Source: an uncultured Robinsoniella sp. (lineage in GTDB: Bacteria > Bacillota > Clostridia > Lachnospirales > Lachnospiraceae). Taken from it: a stretch of 64,000 nucleotides of DNA. The notes below the pieces were generated by a model. That model was given only the letters and a program-made list of their open reading frames with translations. It made no database searches and was not told the DNA's origin. Shown here in pieces: positions 24,930 to 35,100 of this stretch (within the stretch, counting starts at the first letter, position 1; every line of letters starts with the position of its first letter). The stretch spans positions 21,680-85,679 of the forward strand of contig UQGG01000033.1 of NCBI GenBank assembly GCA_900540475.1. The letters are read 5' to 3'. Both the position numbers and the translations under genes were made by a program.

Positions 24930-26516
24930 ATGTACAGCATATTAATTGCAGATGATGAGAAAAAGGAACGGGATGGAATCAGCCGTCTCTTGAAACGATA
25001 CCGGTTTGATTTAAAAATCAGTCAGGCTTCTAACGGTGAGGAAGCTTTAAAAGAATTTGAAAAAGAGGAATATGATATTCTTCTGACGGATATTAAAATG
25101 CCTTTTATGGATGGGATTCAACTGATTAAGGAATTACAGAAACGGGGTATGAATCCGATCTGCATTATTTACAGTGCATACGGAGAGTTTGAATATGCGC
25201 AGAATGCCATATCCCTGGGGGTCCTGGAATATTTGCTGAAACCAATTCGGCTGGATGCTTTTGAAGAGCTTTTTCACAAGGTGATAGATCTTTGCAGAGC
25301 ACGGGATGAGGTAGAAAAAGAAAAGGCGGAAATGCAGCAGGTAGTGGAAGAAATGGCATCATTTAAGTTTAACCGGAACCTTCTGAATTATTTGGAAAGC
25401 GAGCGAAATTCTGATGAAATGAAGCAAAATGATGCGCAGACTCCGGGAGCACAGGAAAGAAGGCTGTCTGAAGAATTTAAGTTTGACAAAAATGTTTGTA
25501 TACCAATCCTGATATCCTGTTATTCCAATCTGTTTTCCATTGAATGGGAAACTTATCAGAGTGAGATAGAAAAACAGCTGGGCGGCAGGATGATGATTAT
25601 TAACAAAGAAGATAACCAGATTCTGATACTTCTAATCCGGGAAAGGGGAGAGTATCGCATATCCGAAATGAAAAAAAGCTGCGAGGCGCTGATGGAACAG
25701 TCGAAACGAAAATATAAGACGGATGTATTTATTGTAGTTGGTACGCAGATGGATTCATTGATCAATCTGAAAAAGGAGTATGAAGAGATTAAGGACCAGC
25801 TGGATTATCAGTTTTTTGTTTCTGAAAGTATGCTTTTGGTGCATGACCAGTCCTATTTCAATAAAAGAGAAAAGGATATGCTTTCTCTATATTTTGAACG
25901 CATTTATAACTGTGCTAAAATGCCGGATTACACAGGAATGAAGAAAGAGTTTAAAAAGGTATTTCTTTATATAGAAAAGCAGATGGGTTTTAGTTCGGTG
26001 TATGTAAAATATACGTTTACCGATGCAATTAAGAAAATCAGTGAATATACAAAATCCGATACGGATCTTCTGGAATATATAAAAAGGATCTATGAAGCAC
26101 GTTCCATGGAAGAAGTAAGCGCGGTGGTTTATGAATCACTGGATGATATGGCGGAGAACCGGAAAAAGGAAGTGAAAGAAAACCGGATTGTACGGATGGC
26201 GAAAGAAATGATATATGAAAAATATCAGGAAAGCAGTCTGGGGGTATCTTCTGTTGCGGAAGCATTAGATATTTCTACAGCTTACTTAAGCAGTTTGTTT
26301 AAAATAGAAACCGGTCAGAACCTGGTAAAATTTATAACCAGATATCGGGTGGAAAAATCCAAAGAATTATTGAAACAATCTAATATGAAAGTAAGTGATA
26401 TTGCTTTACAGGTAGGATATATCAGTGTATCTTACTATATTTCGATTTTCAGAAACCACGAAGGATGCAGCCCGGTGCAGTACCGTGAGAGGACATGGAG
26501 TAATGAGGCGGATTAA
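24930..26516 (+). CDS. AraC-type response regulator (YesN-like)
   Basis: 528 aa. The receiver domain is complete (ADDE at 7-10, D54, Lys in YLLKP), followed by a long middle region with a coiled stretch and a C-terminal AraC double helix-turn-helix (about residues 425-520, ending CSPVQYRERTW). It overlaps the kinase gene downstream by 14 bp, an inverted order relative to the first locus (regulator first here). It most likely drives the importer genes at 28.2-31.5 kb through the repeated 37-bp element (inference). Confidence 0.93.
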   Translation: MYSILIADDEKKERDGISRLLKRYRFDLKISQASNGEEALKEFEKEEYDILLTDIKMPFMDGIQLIKELQKRGMNPICIIYSAYGEFEYAQNAISLGVLEYLLKPIRLDAFEELFHKVIDLCRARDEVEKEKAEMQQVVEEMASFKFNRNLLNYLESERNSDEMKQNDAQTPGAQERRLSEEFKFDKNVCIPILISCYSNLFSIEWETYQSEIEKQLGGRMMIINKEDNQILILLIRERGEYRISEMKKSCEALMEQSKRKYKTDVFIVVGTQMDSLINLKKEYEEIKDQLDYQFFVSESMLLVHDQSYFNKREKDMLSLYFERIYNCAKMPDYTGMKKEFKKVFLYIEKQMGFSSVYVKYTFTDAIKKISEYTKSDTDLLEYIKRIYEARSMEEVSAVVYESLDDMAENRKKEVKENRIVRMAKEMIYEKYQESSLGVSSVAEALDISTAYLSSLFKIETGQNLVKFITRYRVEKSKELLKQSNMKVSDIALQVGYISVSYYISIFRNHEGCSPVQYRERTWSNEAD

Positions 26517-28191
26517 AACACATTTTCAAAAAATGAAATTTCTGAATAAAGTACGTTTGATATACAGCCTTTTGATTTTTATTCCGATTCTGGGGCTGGA
26601 ATGCTTTGTACTCTCTTCATCCGGTAATTTTATAAGGGAACAGCAGATGCTGGAAGTAGAAGAAACCATAGGCAGAAATTTTCTGAATATTCAAAACCAG
26701 ATGGAGCAATGTGAAAAGTCCATTCTTTATCTGGTGAGTAACAATATGCTGAAAGAGTTCTTAAAGACCAAAGATGATGAGTACCTGAAGAGAGTACAGA
26801 TGGCAAAAAATATAGCGCCCCTTCTGTACAATAGTCTCCTTTCCAGCCAGTATTTTTCAAAAATACAGGTATATTCGGATAAAAAATTTGCTGTTTCAAA
26901 TGATTTGTTTAAAGAAGAAAAGGAAGTTGCAGAGACAGTGTGGTATGAAAAAACCCTTGGAACTTTAGAGACACTGTGGTGGCATGATGAAGAGGGATAT
27001 TTTATTACGAAAAGGGTGATCAATGATTTCCCTGAGAAGGTGCTTGCAGCCATTAAAATCAATATAAAAGACGACATATTTCAGGAGAGTTTTCGTATGT
27101 TCTCCAAAATGCCGGTAAAAATTTCAATCAAGGACCAAACCAGTGGAGAAGAAATATATAATTATACCAATGATGCCGGCAAAGATATTGAACGGGTAGG
27201 ATATGAGGAAACAAAGGAAGTAAAAAATGCAGGCTGGATGATTACATATGGCATAGGTGAAGAAAACTTTTCTACGGCGTTTCATCCCAGGATTATGATT
27301 TCTATTGTTATTGTAATTCTAATTCTGATTTTGGCATGGGCAGCAGTAAATTACAGTACAAAATATCTGCTGAAATATCTGTTTCAACTTCTGGAAGATG
27401 TAAAAAGAGTGAAGGATGATAATTTTGAAATCAGAGTGGATGAATCTTCACAGGATGAAATCGGAGAACTGGCGCAGGGCATTAACAGAATGCTGCAGAA
27501 GATCCAGCTTCTGATTGACGAGATCTATAAATCTGAACTTTCAAAAAAGAATCTGGAATTGAATCTTTTACAGTCCAAAATAAATCCCCATTTTCTGTAT
27601 AACAATTTATCAGCCATAAACTGGATTGCAATTGAGAACGGGGAGGACCAGATCTACGAAATTACCACACAGATGGCTGCATTTTACAGAACTGCTCTGA
27701 ACAAAGGGGTAAATATTGATAAATTACGGGTGGAGACAGAGAACATAAAAGCGTACATAAAGCTTCAGCTCATTGCCCATGATGATTCCTTTACCGTGGA
27801 TTATGATATCCCGGATCAGCTTCTTGATGTAGATATTCCTATATTCATTATGCAGCCCCTGGTGGAAAATGCCATTGAACACGGGATCGATACTTTGCGG
27901 GATAGCAAGGGGCATATTTCCATAAAAGTTAGGGAAGATAACGGAGTCATCATCATCGAAATTCATGATAATGGACAGGAATTGTATCATAAAATCGGGA
28001 AAGCGGTTATGGATACAAAAGAGTTCGGATATGGGGTAAGTAATGTTGATAAGAGAATTCAGCTGATGTGCGGACTTTTCTTTGGCGTGCGTATCTCCGC
28101 AGATGAAAATGGGACATTGTCTACCCTGCGGATCAAAGAGGACAGTATTGTTCTGCAATCCCATTCTGGGACTGAAATCTTAAAAAGTTGA
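26503..28191 (+). CDS. YesM-type sensor histidine kinase
   Basis: 562 aa. The ATG at 26503, with GGAG in front and inside the regulator's end, is preferred to 26425. Two membrane segments (about residues 20-40 and 265-285) flank an extracytoplasmic sensor; then a HAMP domain, the H-box NPHFLYNNLSAINW and a HATPase with VENAIEHGI and HDNGQ. Its last codons lie within the first copy of the 37-bp promoter element that starts at 28180. Confidence 0.93.
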   Translation: MRRIKTHFQKMKFLNKVRLIYSLLIFIPILGLECFVLSSSGNFIREQQMLEVEETIGRNFLNIQNQMEQCEKSILYLVSNNMLKEFLKTKDDEYLKRVQMAKNIAPLLYNSLLSSQYFSKIQVYSDKKFAVSNDLFKEEKEVAETVWYEKTLGTLETLWWHDEEGYFITKRVINDFPEKVLAAIKINIKDDIFQESFRMFSKMPVKISIKDQTSGEEIYNYTNDAGKDIERVGYEETKEVKNAGWMITYGIGEENFSTAFHPRIMISIVIVILILILAWAAVNYSTKYLLKYLFQLLEDVKRVKDDNFEIRVDESSQDEIGELAQGINRMLQKIQLLIDEIYKSELSKKNLELNLLQSKINPHFLYNNLSAINWIAIENGEDQIYEITTQMAAFYRTALNKGVNIDKLRVETENIKAYIKLQLIAHDDSFTVDYDIPDQLLDVDIPIFIMQPLVENAIEHGIDTLRDSKGHISIKVREDNGVIIIEIHDNGQELYHKIGKAVMDTKEFGYGVSNVDKRIQLMCGLFFGVRISADENGTLSTLRIKEDSIVLQSHSGTEILKS

Positions 28192-28242
28192 TAAGCAGTT
28201 AAAATTTTTATTATTTTTTCTGAAGTTTTTCCTGTCTATAAT
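28180..28242 (+). promoter_or_regulatory. Promoter with 37-bp regulatory element, copy 1
   Basis: TTAAAAAgTTGATAAGCAGT...ATTATTT (28180-28216) followed 20 bp later by TATAAT (28237-28242) within CTGTCTATAATAAA. A second copy with one mismatch and the same 20-bp gap lies at 29711-29773. No good -35 box exists, which points to activation by the neighbouring AraC-type regulator. Confidence 0.8.
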
Positions 28243-28275
28243 AAATGTATAGCAAACGAAGCAGAAAGGGGAACA

Positions 28276-29580
28276 ATGATGAAGAAGAAGAGAGTTTTGG
28301 CAGTACTGCTTGCAGTCAGTATGATGGCAGCTGCGGCAGTCGGATGTGGCAGTGACGGGAAAAAAGATGGGACAGAAGAGAGCGGGAAACAGGAAACTGC
28401 CGGCAGCAAGACGGTAACGATGATGGGATGGTATGATGAGGCAGATATGAAAGGCGTATTGGAGGCCATTAATGCTAAGATGGATCAAAAATATACGTTA
28501 GAATACACCTATGTATCCAACTCCGATTATAATAATGTACTGAGTACTCAGCTGGCTGCAGGAGAGGGGCCGGATATTGTAATGGACGGAACCGGCTTTG
28601 TTGCCAAAGTAAAGGCAGGAAATGTAAAAGATATAACGGATTATGAGCTGCTCAATGATTTTAATGAGGCGGGGCTAACACTCACAAGCGCAAATGGTAA
28701 AATCTACGGAATACCTTCCTACGGCTGGTTTGGGGGAGTATGGTACAACAAGGATATCCTTGCTGAATGCGGTGTTGAAGTTCCCGGCACCTTTGATGAA
28801 TATGTAGCTGCATGTGAGAAAATCAAAGCGGCTGGGCATGTACCCATGGAGTTTGGTCTTGCGGATGACAGCACGGTTGTGAATTCCTTAATGGGGCATT
28901 TGGAAAATTCATTCTACCACAACAATAAAGCCAATGGAGACGGAACCGGATTTGATGAGAAATTTGCCAAAGGTGAAGTGACAATGGACGGTAATATTAA
29001 TGAGTCTGTAAAACAGTGGGCAACTTTAATCGACAAAGGATTTATAACACCGGAGATGCTGGGAATATCTGTTCAGGAGGCACTCAATCATTTTAAAACA
29101 GGAGAGGTTGCATTTTTTAACGGAGGTCCCTGGCAGTATAATGAAATTAAAGAAGCGGGCTTAAACTTTGGTATGATTCCCCAGCTTAATGAAACGGGTG
29201 AGAATCTCTATCTGGTTGGAGGTCCGGCGGCATGTTTTGGAATTAATGTGAACAGTAAGAACATGGATGGTGCAGAAGCGGCATTGGAGGCACTTGCTTC
29301 CGTAGAGGTGCAGCAGGCATTTGTAGATGCTAATACAGGCGGTTTCAGTTATCGTGCAGGTGTCACGGTTAAGATGCCGGAAGAATATGATGATGTGGCG
29401 GAAATCATCAACAGTGGAAATGTAGAGTGCCCGTGGGACCGCTGGGCAATTAATATGCCGTCACAGGCGGTGCTGGATGAACTGGCGGCACAGCTACAGG
29501 GTGTAATATCCGGTGATATTACAACGGATGAATGTGTGAAGGCGATTGATACAAAGGCAGATTCTATTCGATATGAATAA
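28276..29580 (+). CDS. Lipoprotein sugar-binding protein, ABC importer family 1
   Basis: Extracellular receptor, 434 aa. Lipoprotein signal ending AAAAVGC (lipobox VGC, Cys24) and a type-1 carbohydrate-binding fold. It is expressed from its own promoter and followed by a strong terminator, while the permeases have a second copy of the same promoter, so receptor and permeases can be co-controlled but made in different amounts. The substrate is probably an oligosaccharide containing rhamnose or uronate, judged only from the downstream hydrolases. Confidence 0.92.
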   Translation: MMKKKRVLAVLLAVSMMAAAAVGCGSDGKKDGTEESGKQETAGSKTVTMMGWYDEADMKGVLEAINAKMDQKYTLEYTYVSNSDYNNVLSTQLAAGEGPDIVMDGTGFVAKVKAGNVKDITDYELLNDFNEAGLTLTSANGKIYGIPSYGWFGGVWYNKDILAECGVEVPGTFDEYVAACEKIKAAGHVPMEFGLADDSTVVNSLMGHLENSFYHNNKANGDGTGFDEKFAKGEVTMDGNINESVKQWATLIDKGFITPEMLGISVQEALNHFKTGEVAFFNGGPWQYNEIKEAGLNFGMIPQLNETGENLYLVGGPAACFGINVNSKNMDGAEAALEALASVEVQQAFVDANTGGFSYRAGVTVKMPEEYDDVAEIINSGNVECPWDRWAINMPSQAVLDELAAQLQGVISGDITTDECVKAIDTKADSIRYE

Positions 29581-29591
29581 TTATGAATGCA

Positions 29592-29629
29592 GGCAGCAGC
29601 ATAGGTAAATCTTATGCTGCTGTCTTTTT
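29592..29629 (+). terminator. Rho-independent terminator after the receptor gene
   Basis: GGCAGCAGCATA pairs with TATGCTGCTGTC, followed by a T run. It separates the receptor transcript from the permease transcript. Confidence 0.9.
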
Positions 29630-29710
29630 AATGCAATCAGGGTCTGGAAGTACATATAATGTCACCGACAGCTGTCAAAAGACAATTCCCAATTATGAAT
29701 TTCAGTGATA

Positions 29711-29773
29711 TTAAAAAATTGATAAGCAGTTAAAATTTTTATTATTTAATCCCTGATCCAGGCTGTCTATAAT
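29711..29773 (+). promoter_or_regulatory. Promoter with 37-bp regulatory element, copy 2
   Basis: 29711-29747 matches 28180-28216 at 36 of 37 positions; TATAAT (29768-29773), again in CTGTCTATAATAAA, lies 20 bp further on. It drives the permease and glycosidase genes. Confidence 0.8.
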
Positions 29774-29807
29774 AAAAGTATAAAATAAAGAGTCTAAGGA
29801 AAGGGCA

Positions 29808-30707
29808 ATGAAAATGAAAAAAGTGAAAGCTTATAAAATGAAAAATGGTGCTCCATATGTGATTATGATTTTACCGGCTGTAGTAATCTTTGTTATATTT
29901 TTTATTCTGCCGCTGATTTATACGGCAAAGTACAGTTTCTACAACTGGACTAATTTTTCACCTGATGTGACATTTACAGGATGGGAAAACTACAAAAAAT
30001 TATTTGAGGATGGAATCCTGCTAAAAGGCGTGAAAAATACGCTTCTATTTGCAGCAGTAACCGTCACGGTTCAGAGTCTGATTTCTCTTCCGGTCTCTGT
30101 GTTTCTGAATTCAAAAATAAGGTGCAGAAATATTTACCGGGCGGTTTTCTTTGCACCGGCGGTACTCAGCACACTGGTTGTAGGGTATTTATGGAAATAT
30201 TTAATGTCAGCCAGTGACTATGGTTTTTTTAATCAGCTGCTCACAGGTCTGGGATTTGAGAAAATTAATTTTCTGGGAAGTGGAAATATTGCAATGCTGT
30301 CCATAATCACTATTTCAGTCTGGCAGTGGTTTGGATGGTCTATGGTAATTTATCTTGGAAGTCTGCAGGGAATCAGTGAAGAGCTGTACGAGGCGGCTTC
30401 CGTAGACGGAGGAAACAGTTTCCAGAAGTTCTGGCATATTACTCTGCCGGGGCTGGCACCGGCTATTAAGATTAATTTTGTAACGAGTATGATTTCGGGA
30501 CTCAAAGTATTCGATCTGGTTCTGGCAACAACCAATGGAGGGCCTGCCCACAAGACAGAGACTATCCTGACTTTGATGTTTACCAAATTTTCGGATGGAA
30601 ATTATGGTTATGCTTCTGCTTTTGGTATGGTATTTCTTGTGGTAAGTATGCTGGTGGCGGCTGTCATGCTTGGATTATTCGGAAAGTGGGAGGCTAAGTT
30701 AGGATAA
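29808..30707 (+). CDS. ABC sugar permease, MalF-like
   Basis: 299 aa, six membrane helices, with the EAA coupling loop LYEAASVDGGNSFQKFWHIT near residue 193. An in-frame ATG two codons downstream is an equally possible start; AAGGAAAGGG precedes both. Overlaps the next permease gene by one base. No ATPase gene is linked; a shared MsmX-type ATPase is expected. Confidence 0.93.
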   Translation: MKMKKVKAYKMKNGAPYVIMILPAVVIFVIFFILPLIYTAKYSFYNWTNFSPDVTFTGWENYKKLFEDGILLKGVKNTLLFAAVTVTVQSLISLPVSVFLNSKIRCRNIYRAVFFAPAVLSTLVVGYLWKYLMSASDYGFFNQLLTGLGFEKINFLGSGNIAMLSIITISVWQWFGWSMVIYLGSLQGISEELYEAASVDGGNSFQKFWHITLPGLAPAIKINFVTSMISGLKVFDLVLATTNGGPAHKTETILTLMFTKFSDGNYGYASAFGMVFLVVSMLVAAVMLGLFGKWEAKLG

Positions 30708-31540
30708 TGAAAAATAAGAAAATAGTTACTGATATTTTAAAACATACATATTTACTGCTATTAGTTTTGATTGTTTTGACCCCGATTTATTATCTGATCG
30801 TTACCACATTCAAGACGGGAACGGAGGCTGCTGTCAGCCCTATGGGACTGCCGTCTTCACTGGATTTCAGTGCATATGTCCAGGCATTTCAGGATATGCA
30901 GTATCCGAGGGCATTCAAAAATACCCTTATTATTACCGTAAGCGCGGTTTTGGGTATCATTTTCACCAGTTCTATGTGCGGGTATGTATTAAACAGAAAG
31001 GGCAGGTATAAGATTACCCAGGCAGTATTTATACTGATTTTATCCGGTATGATGTTCCCCTATCAGATGTCGATTTTGGGGTTGTATAAACTGGTCAGGG
31101 GACTGGGGCTTATGAACAGTATTTTAGGTGTAATTTTCATTGATATTGCTATCAATATTCCATTTGCCACTTTTTTAATGAAAAACTTTATTTCTTCCGT
31201 GCCAATTGAACTGGAAGAGGCGGCTAAAATCGACGGTGCCGGTGTTTTCCTCACATTTGCAACGATCACTTTTCCCCTGTTGAAACCAGTGGCTGCCACC
31301 GTAGCCATCTTGAACACGCTGAATGTATGGAACGACTTTATGGGGCCTTTATATTTTCTGCAGACCCGTGAAAAAGATGTTATTCTCCAGGAAGTTTATC
31401 GCAATATCGGGCAGTTTTCCACAGATTGGACCAGCCTCTTCCCTATGATGGTTCTGGGAATCCTCCCGCTTTTGATTTTTTATTTGTTTATGCAGCGGTA
31501 TATTATCAGCGGAGTAATGGCAGGGTCTTTAAAAGGTTAA
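30707..31540 (+). CDS. ABC sugar permease, MalG-like
   Basis: 277 aa, six membrane helices, with EAA loop LEEAAKIDGAGVFLTFATIT near residue 170. It forms the membrane channel with the preceding protein. The start overlaps the upstream stop (TAATGA), so the two are coupled. Confidence 0.93.
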   Translation: MKNKKIVTDILKHTYLLLLVLIVLTPIYYLIVTTFKTGTEAAVSPMGLPSSLDFSAYVQAFQDMQYPRAFKNTLIITVSAVLGIIFTSSMCGYVLNRKGRYKITQAVFILILSGMMFPYQMSILGLYKLVRGLGLMNSILGVIFIDIAINIPFATFLMKNFISSVPIELEEAAKIDGAGVFLTFATITFPLLKPVAATVAILNTLNVWNDFMGPLYFLQTREKDVILQEVYRNIGQFSTDWTSLFPMMVLGILPLLIFYLFMQRYIISGVMAGSLKG

Positions 31541-31583
31541 GGAAGTTAGCAGCTCTGAAATAGTTGTACAGAAAGGAACAGAC

Positions 31584-33533
31584 ATGAGTAAGATTAATTA
31601 CAGCACAGAAATAAAACAGGAAGAACTTAATCAGAACTTTTTATATGAATTAAACGAGGATGGATATCTGACAGCGTTGCTGCACAAAAGTGATGATTAT
31701 AAAATGAACTGGCTAAGCGGCAAAGAAAACTGGGGAAATGTCGATGCGCCGGATTTTCTATCCATCCGGGTTGACAGGAGGTTTACGGATCAGGGAAGGC
31801 TGAGAGAATGCTATACATTCTCCAATGAGACAGAGTTTGACGTATTTACCAGAAAAAATGAGGTTGGTATTTATACAACATTTCCGGATGATTATAAATC
31901 CTCGGATGTTTGTATGAAAGAACGTTGCCATGCCCATATCTGGTGTGGTAAAAATACATCATATATCTATGGTCTTCGCATGGGAGGAGAACCGCCGCAT
32001 TTGGGACTGATTTTCAATCAGGGTAGTATAGACGGATACAGTGTGAAAAGAAATCTGGAAGAAATCAGCAATGACAGAGGAAGCATCATTCTGCATCCCG
32101 ATAAATTCCATTTAAATCCGGGAGAAAAAATGACGGTCACCTGGGATCTGGTATGGTTTCAGGATGAAGAAGATTTTTACCGCATATTGAGAAGTTATCC
32201 CAATACGGTTCTTGTTACGCCGGATCGGCCTGTGGCATTTCAAAACGAAAAGGGGGGCATATGGATCCGTTATCATAATGATTTGAAAGAAGATGCAATA
32301 AGTCAGGTGAAAGTTCTGGTAAATGGTAAAGAAGCCATTATGAGCCGCAACTCGCAAAATAAAATTTATGCAGAGGATGCAGAATATCATACCGGGGAAA
32401 AAAGCTGGGATATCCATATCGGTGAGTATCATACTACGGCAAAAACCTTAGTTCTCCCGGAGATAAAACAGTTTGCAGAGAAAAGATGCAGGTTTATTGT
32501 GGAAAAACAGCAATATCATGAAAAGGACAGCTGTCTGGACGGCGCATTTTTAATATACGACACAGAGGAAAACTGCCCTTATTACTCCCATACACCGGAC
32601 CACAACGGAGGAAGAGAGCGCGTGGGGATGGGGGTACTGCTTGCAAAATATCTGCAGGAATATCCGGATCCAATGCTAAAAGAGGGGCTTCAGAAATATA
32701 CGGACTATATTTACAGGGAATTATATGATGAAGAAACCGGAACGGTATTTAATGATGTAAGGAAAAATAATGACTGGCACAGGCTGTATAACTATCCATG
32801 GATGGCAGTATTTTTTATGGAACGTTATCATTTATTTCAGGAAGAACGGGATTTGAAGAATATGTACCGCACGATGAAGGCCTATTACCAAAATGGGGGA
32901 ATAAAGTTTTACGCTATTGGGATTCCGGCTGCTGAATCTGTTTATCTTCTAGCTGAAAATAAGATGGAAAAAGAAGCTGAAGTGTTAAAAGGTTATTATC
33001 AGAAGCATGCAGACTATATTATGGAAAACGGACTGAATTACCCGCCCCATGAAGTGAACTATGAGCAAAGTATTGTAGCACCTGCTGTTTCCATGCTGCT
33101 CCAGGTTTATAGCATTACCCGGGATGAAAGCTATTTAGAAGGTGCCAGACTGCAAATGCGGGTGCTGGAATTATTTAACGGACAGCAGCCGGATTATCAT
33201 CTATACGAAACAGCAATCCGGCACTGGGATGGGTTCTGGTTTGGTAAAAAAAGAACTTTTGGAGATACATTCCCCCATTATTGGAGTGCTTTGACCGGAA
33301 ATGCTTTTTTACTATACTGGAATATCACAGGTGATGATCATTACAGGAAGAAAGCCCAGGCTTCTCTTAGCGGTACCTTGAGCATGATTTCCGAAGATGG
33401 CAGTGCATCCTGTGCATATGTTTATCCCCAGACCGTAAATGGTATTCCGGGAAATTATGCTGATCCCTGGGCGAATGACCAGGATTGGGGACTATATTTT
33501 TATCTGAAAAGTAACATCAAAAAACAATCATAA
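31584..33533 (+). CDS. Putative six-hairpin glycosidase with N-terminal beta domain
   Basis: 649 aa cytoplasmic protein. Residues about 1-300 look like beta-sandwich domains (LHPDKFHLNPGEKMTVTWD), and the remainder is helical with repeated aromatic/acidic loops (YSHTPDHNGGRERVGMG, NYPWMAVFFMERYHLF) as in (alpha/alpha)6 barrel glycosidases. I recognise the fold class but not a GH family with certainty. Placed between the importer and a GH78-like gene, so it probably works on the imported oligosaccharide. Confidence 0.6.
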   Translation: MSKINYSTEIKQEELNQNFLYELNEDGYLTALLHKSDDYKMNWLSGKENWGNVDAPDFLSIRVDRRFTDQGRLRECYTFSNETEFDVFTRKNEVGIYTTFPDDYKSSDVCMKERCHAHIWCGKNTSYIYGLRMGGEPPHLGLIFNQGSIDGYSVKRNLEEISNDRGSIILHPDKFHLNPGEKMTVTWDLVWFQDEEDFYRILRSYPNTVLVTPDRPVAFQNEKGGIWIRYHNDLKEDAISQVKVLVNGKEAIMSRNSQNKIYAEDAEYHTGEKSWDIHIGEYHTTAKTLVLPEIKQFAEKRCRFIVEKQQYHEKDSCLDGAFLIYDTEENCPYYSHTPDHNGGRERVGMGVLLAKYLQEYPDPMLKEGLQKYTDYIYRELYDEETGTVFNDVRKNNDWHRLYNYPWMAVFFMERYHLFQEERDLKNMYRTMKAYYQNGGIKFYAIGIPAAESVYLLAENKMEKEAEVLKGYYQKHADYIMENGLNYPPHEVNYEQSIVAPAVSMLLQVYSITRDESYLEGARLQMRVLELFNGQQPDYHLYETAIRHWDGFWFGKKRTFGDTFPHYWSALTGNAFLLYWNITGDDHYRKKAQASLSGTLSMISEDGSASCAYVYPQTVNGIPGNYADPWANDQDWGLYFYLKSNIKKQS

Positions 33534-33564
33534 TAAATTATGAAGTTGAAAAGGAGAGCCGGGC

Positions 33565-35100
33565 ATGAATGAAAAGTTTCTTGAGAAAGCAGCGATGCTT
33601 GCCCCTAAACTGTATCACAGAGAGGTCAGCGCCAGATCTGTTATAGAGATTATGAAAGGAAAAGCAGATTATGAAGCAATAAAACTGGGTGATGCGGACT
33701 GCCTGTCTGCTATTGAAATGAAAAAAGGAGACAGAATCTGTCTGGATTTTGGGCAGCACTGCGTAGGTTACTTCAGCTTTAGTATCCGTGCCGTCGGCAG
33801 TCATCAGGATGCGCCGGCACATTTGAAAATAAAATTGGGGGAGCAAATCTGTGAGATTGCAGAATCATTTGAAAATTATGAGGGAAATATCAGCAGCAGC
33901 TGGCTCCAGGAGGAGTATCTGTGTATTGATGAACTGCCCGCAATGATTAAAATGCCCCGCAGATATGCATTTCGTTACATAGAAATAGAAGTGCTGGATA
34001 CCTCTCATAAATTCCGGGTTATTATAGAGAATCCCATATGTGATACGGTTTCTTCTGCAGACAGAAAAAGTGTTCCAAAACGGAACTGTCATGATAAAGA
34101 ACTCCAGGAAATAGATGAGATTGCTCTGAATACATTAGAAGGCTGTATGCAGGAAGTTTTTGAGGACGGTCCCAAAAGGGACAGGCGGCTCTGGATCGGA
34201 GATCTGCGCCTTCAGGCGATGGCTAATTATTATACTTTTAAGAATAATGATCTTGTGAAACGGTGCCTTTACCTTTTTGCAGGTGCGCCTATGGAAGAAG
34301 GTCAGGCAGGTGCGTGCCTGTATATCCGCCCGGAGGTGTCTGCCGATGATATTAAATTATTTGATTATTCCTTGTTCTTTATCTCCTGCCTGTATGATTA
34401 TTATATGGAAACAAGGGATAGTGACACATTGGCGGAACTCTGGGACACCGCTTTTCGCCAGGTGGAAATTGCAGCGAAGGCTCTGGATGAAAATAACATT
34501 GTAAGGGATCAGCCCGACAACTGGTGGTGGTGCTTTATAGACTGGAATGTTGATTTGAACAAACAGGCATCTGCACAGGCTGTCTTTATCTATACGATGA
34601 AACAGGCGTATGAGCTGGCGGGCATACTGGGGGATGAAAGTAGGTCCGGGAAACTTTCAAACCTTATTCGAGATGTCAGCAGGGCGGCATTAAAATATTT
34701 ATGGGATGATAACCAGGGATTTTTTGTGAGCGGAGCCAGGAGACAAGTATCCTGGGCATCACAGATATGGTTCGCCCTGTCGGGTATACTGCCGGATATC
34801 GAAACGAAAAATCTTATGGAAAAGCTGAAAGAGAAGAACCCATCTGTAAAACTAATGACTCCGTATATGAATCACTGTTATGTGGAAGCCCTGCTGAAAG
34901 CCGGATTAAAATCGGATGCAGAAGATCATATCAGGAGATATTGGGGAGGCATGGTAAAAGCCAAAGCAGACTGTTTCTGGGAAGTGTATGATCCCGATAA
35001 TCCCGATGTCTCTGCATATGGGGACCGGATTATGAACAGCTACTGTCACGCATGGAGCTGTACACCCACTTATTTCATTCGGAAATACTTTGACATGTAG
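33565..35100 (+). CDS. GH78-like alpha-L-rhamnosidase family protein
   Basis: 511 aa, no signal peptide. An N-terminal beta domain (about 1-170) is followed by an (alpha/alpha)6 catalytic domain carrying EDGPKRDRRLWIGDLRLQA, close to the GH78 signature in which the Asp/Glu cluster binds rhamnose. It is shorter than typical 900-aa rhamnosidases, lacking the N-terminal carbohydrate-binding domains. RBS AAGGAGAG precedes. Last gene of the importer operon. Confidence 0.75.
   Translation: MNEKFLEKAAMLAPKLYHREVSARSVIEIMKGKADYEAIKLGDADCLSAIEMKKGDRICLDFGQHCVGYFSFSIRAVGSHQDAPAHLKIKLGEQICEIAESFENYEGNISSSWLQEEYLCIDELPAMIKMPRRYAFRYIEIEVLDTSHKFRVIIENPICDTVSSADRKSVPKRNCHDKELQEIDEIALNTLEGCMQEVFEDGPKRDRRLWIGDLRLQAMANYYTFKNNDLVKRCLYLFAGAPMEEGQAGACLYIRPEVSADDIKLFDYSLFFISCLYDYYMETRDSDTLAELWDTAFRQVEIAAKALDENNIVRDQPDNWWWCFIDWNVDLNKQASAQAVFIYTMKQAYELAGILGDESRSGKLSNLIRDVSRAALKYLWDDNQGFFVSGARRQVSWASQIWFALSGILPDIETKNLMEKLKEKNPSVKLMTPYMNHCYVEALLKAGLKSDAEDHIRRYWGGMVKAKADCFWEVYDPDNPDVSAYGDRIMNSYCHAWSCTPTYFIRKYFDM

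Noticed and set aside
27724..28164. Minus-strand frame of 146 codons over the kinase HATPase region
   Set aside because: Antisense shadow of conserved kinase motifs.
29667..29676. GACAGCTGTC palindrome between receptor and permease genes
   Set aside because: A single 10-bp palindrome with no second copy at the related promoter, so it could be chance.
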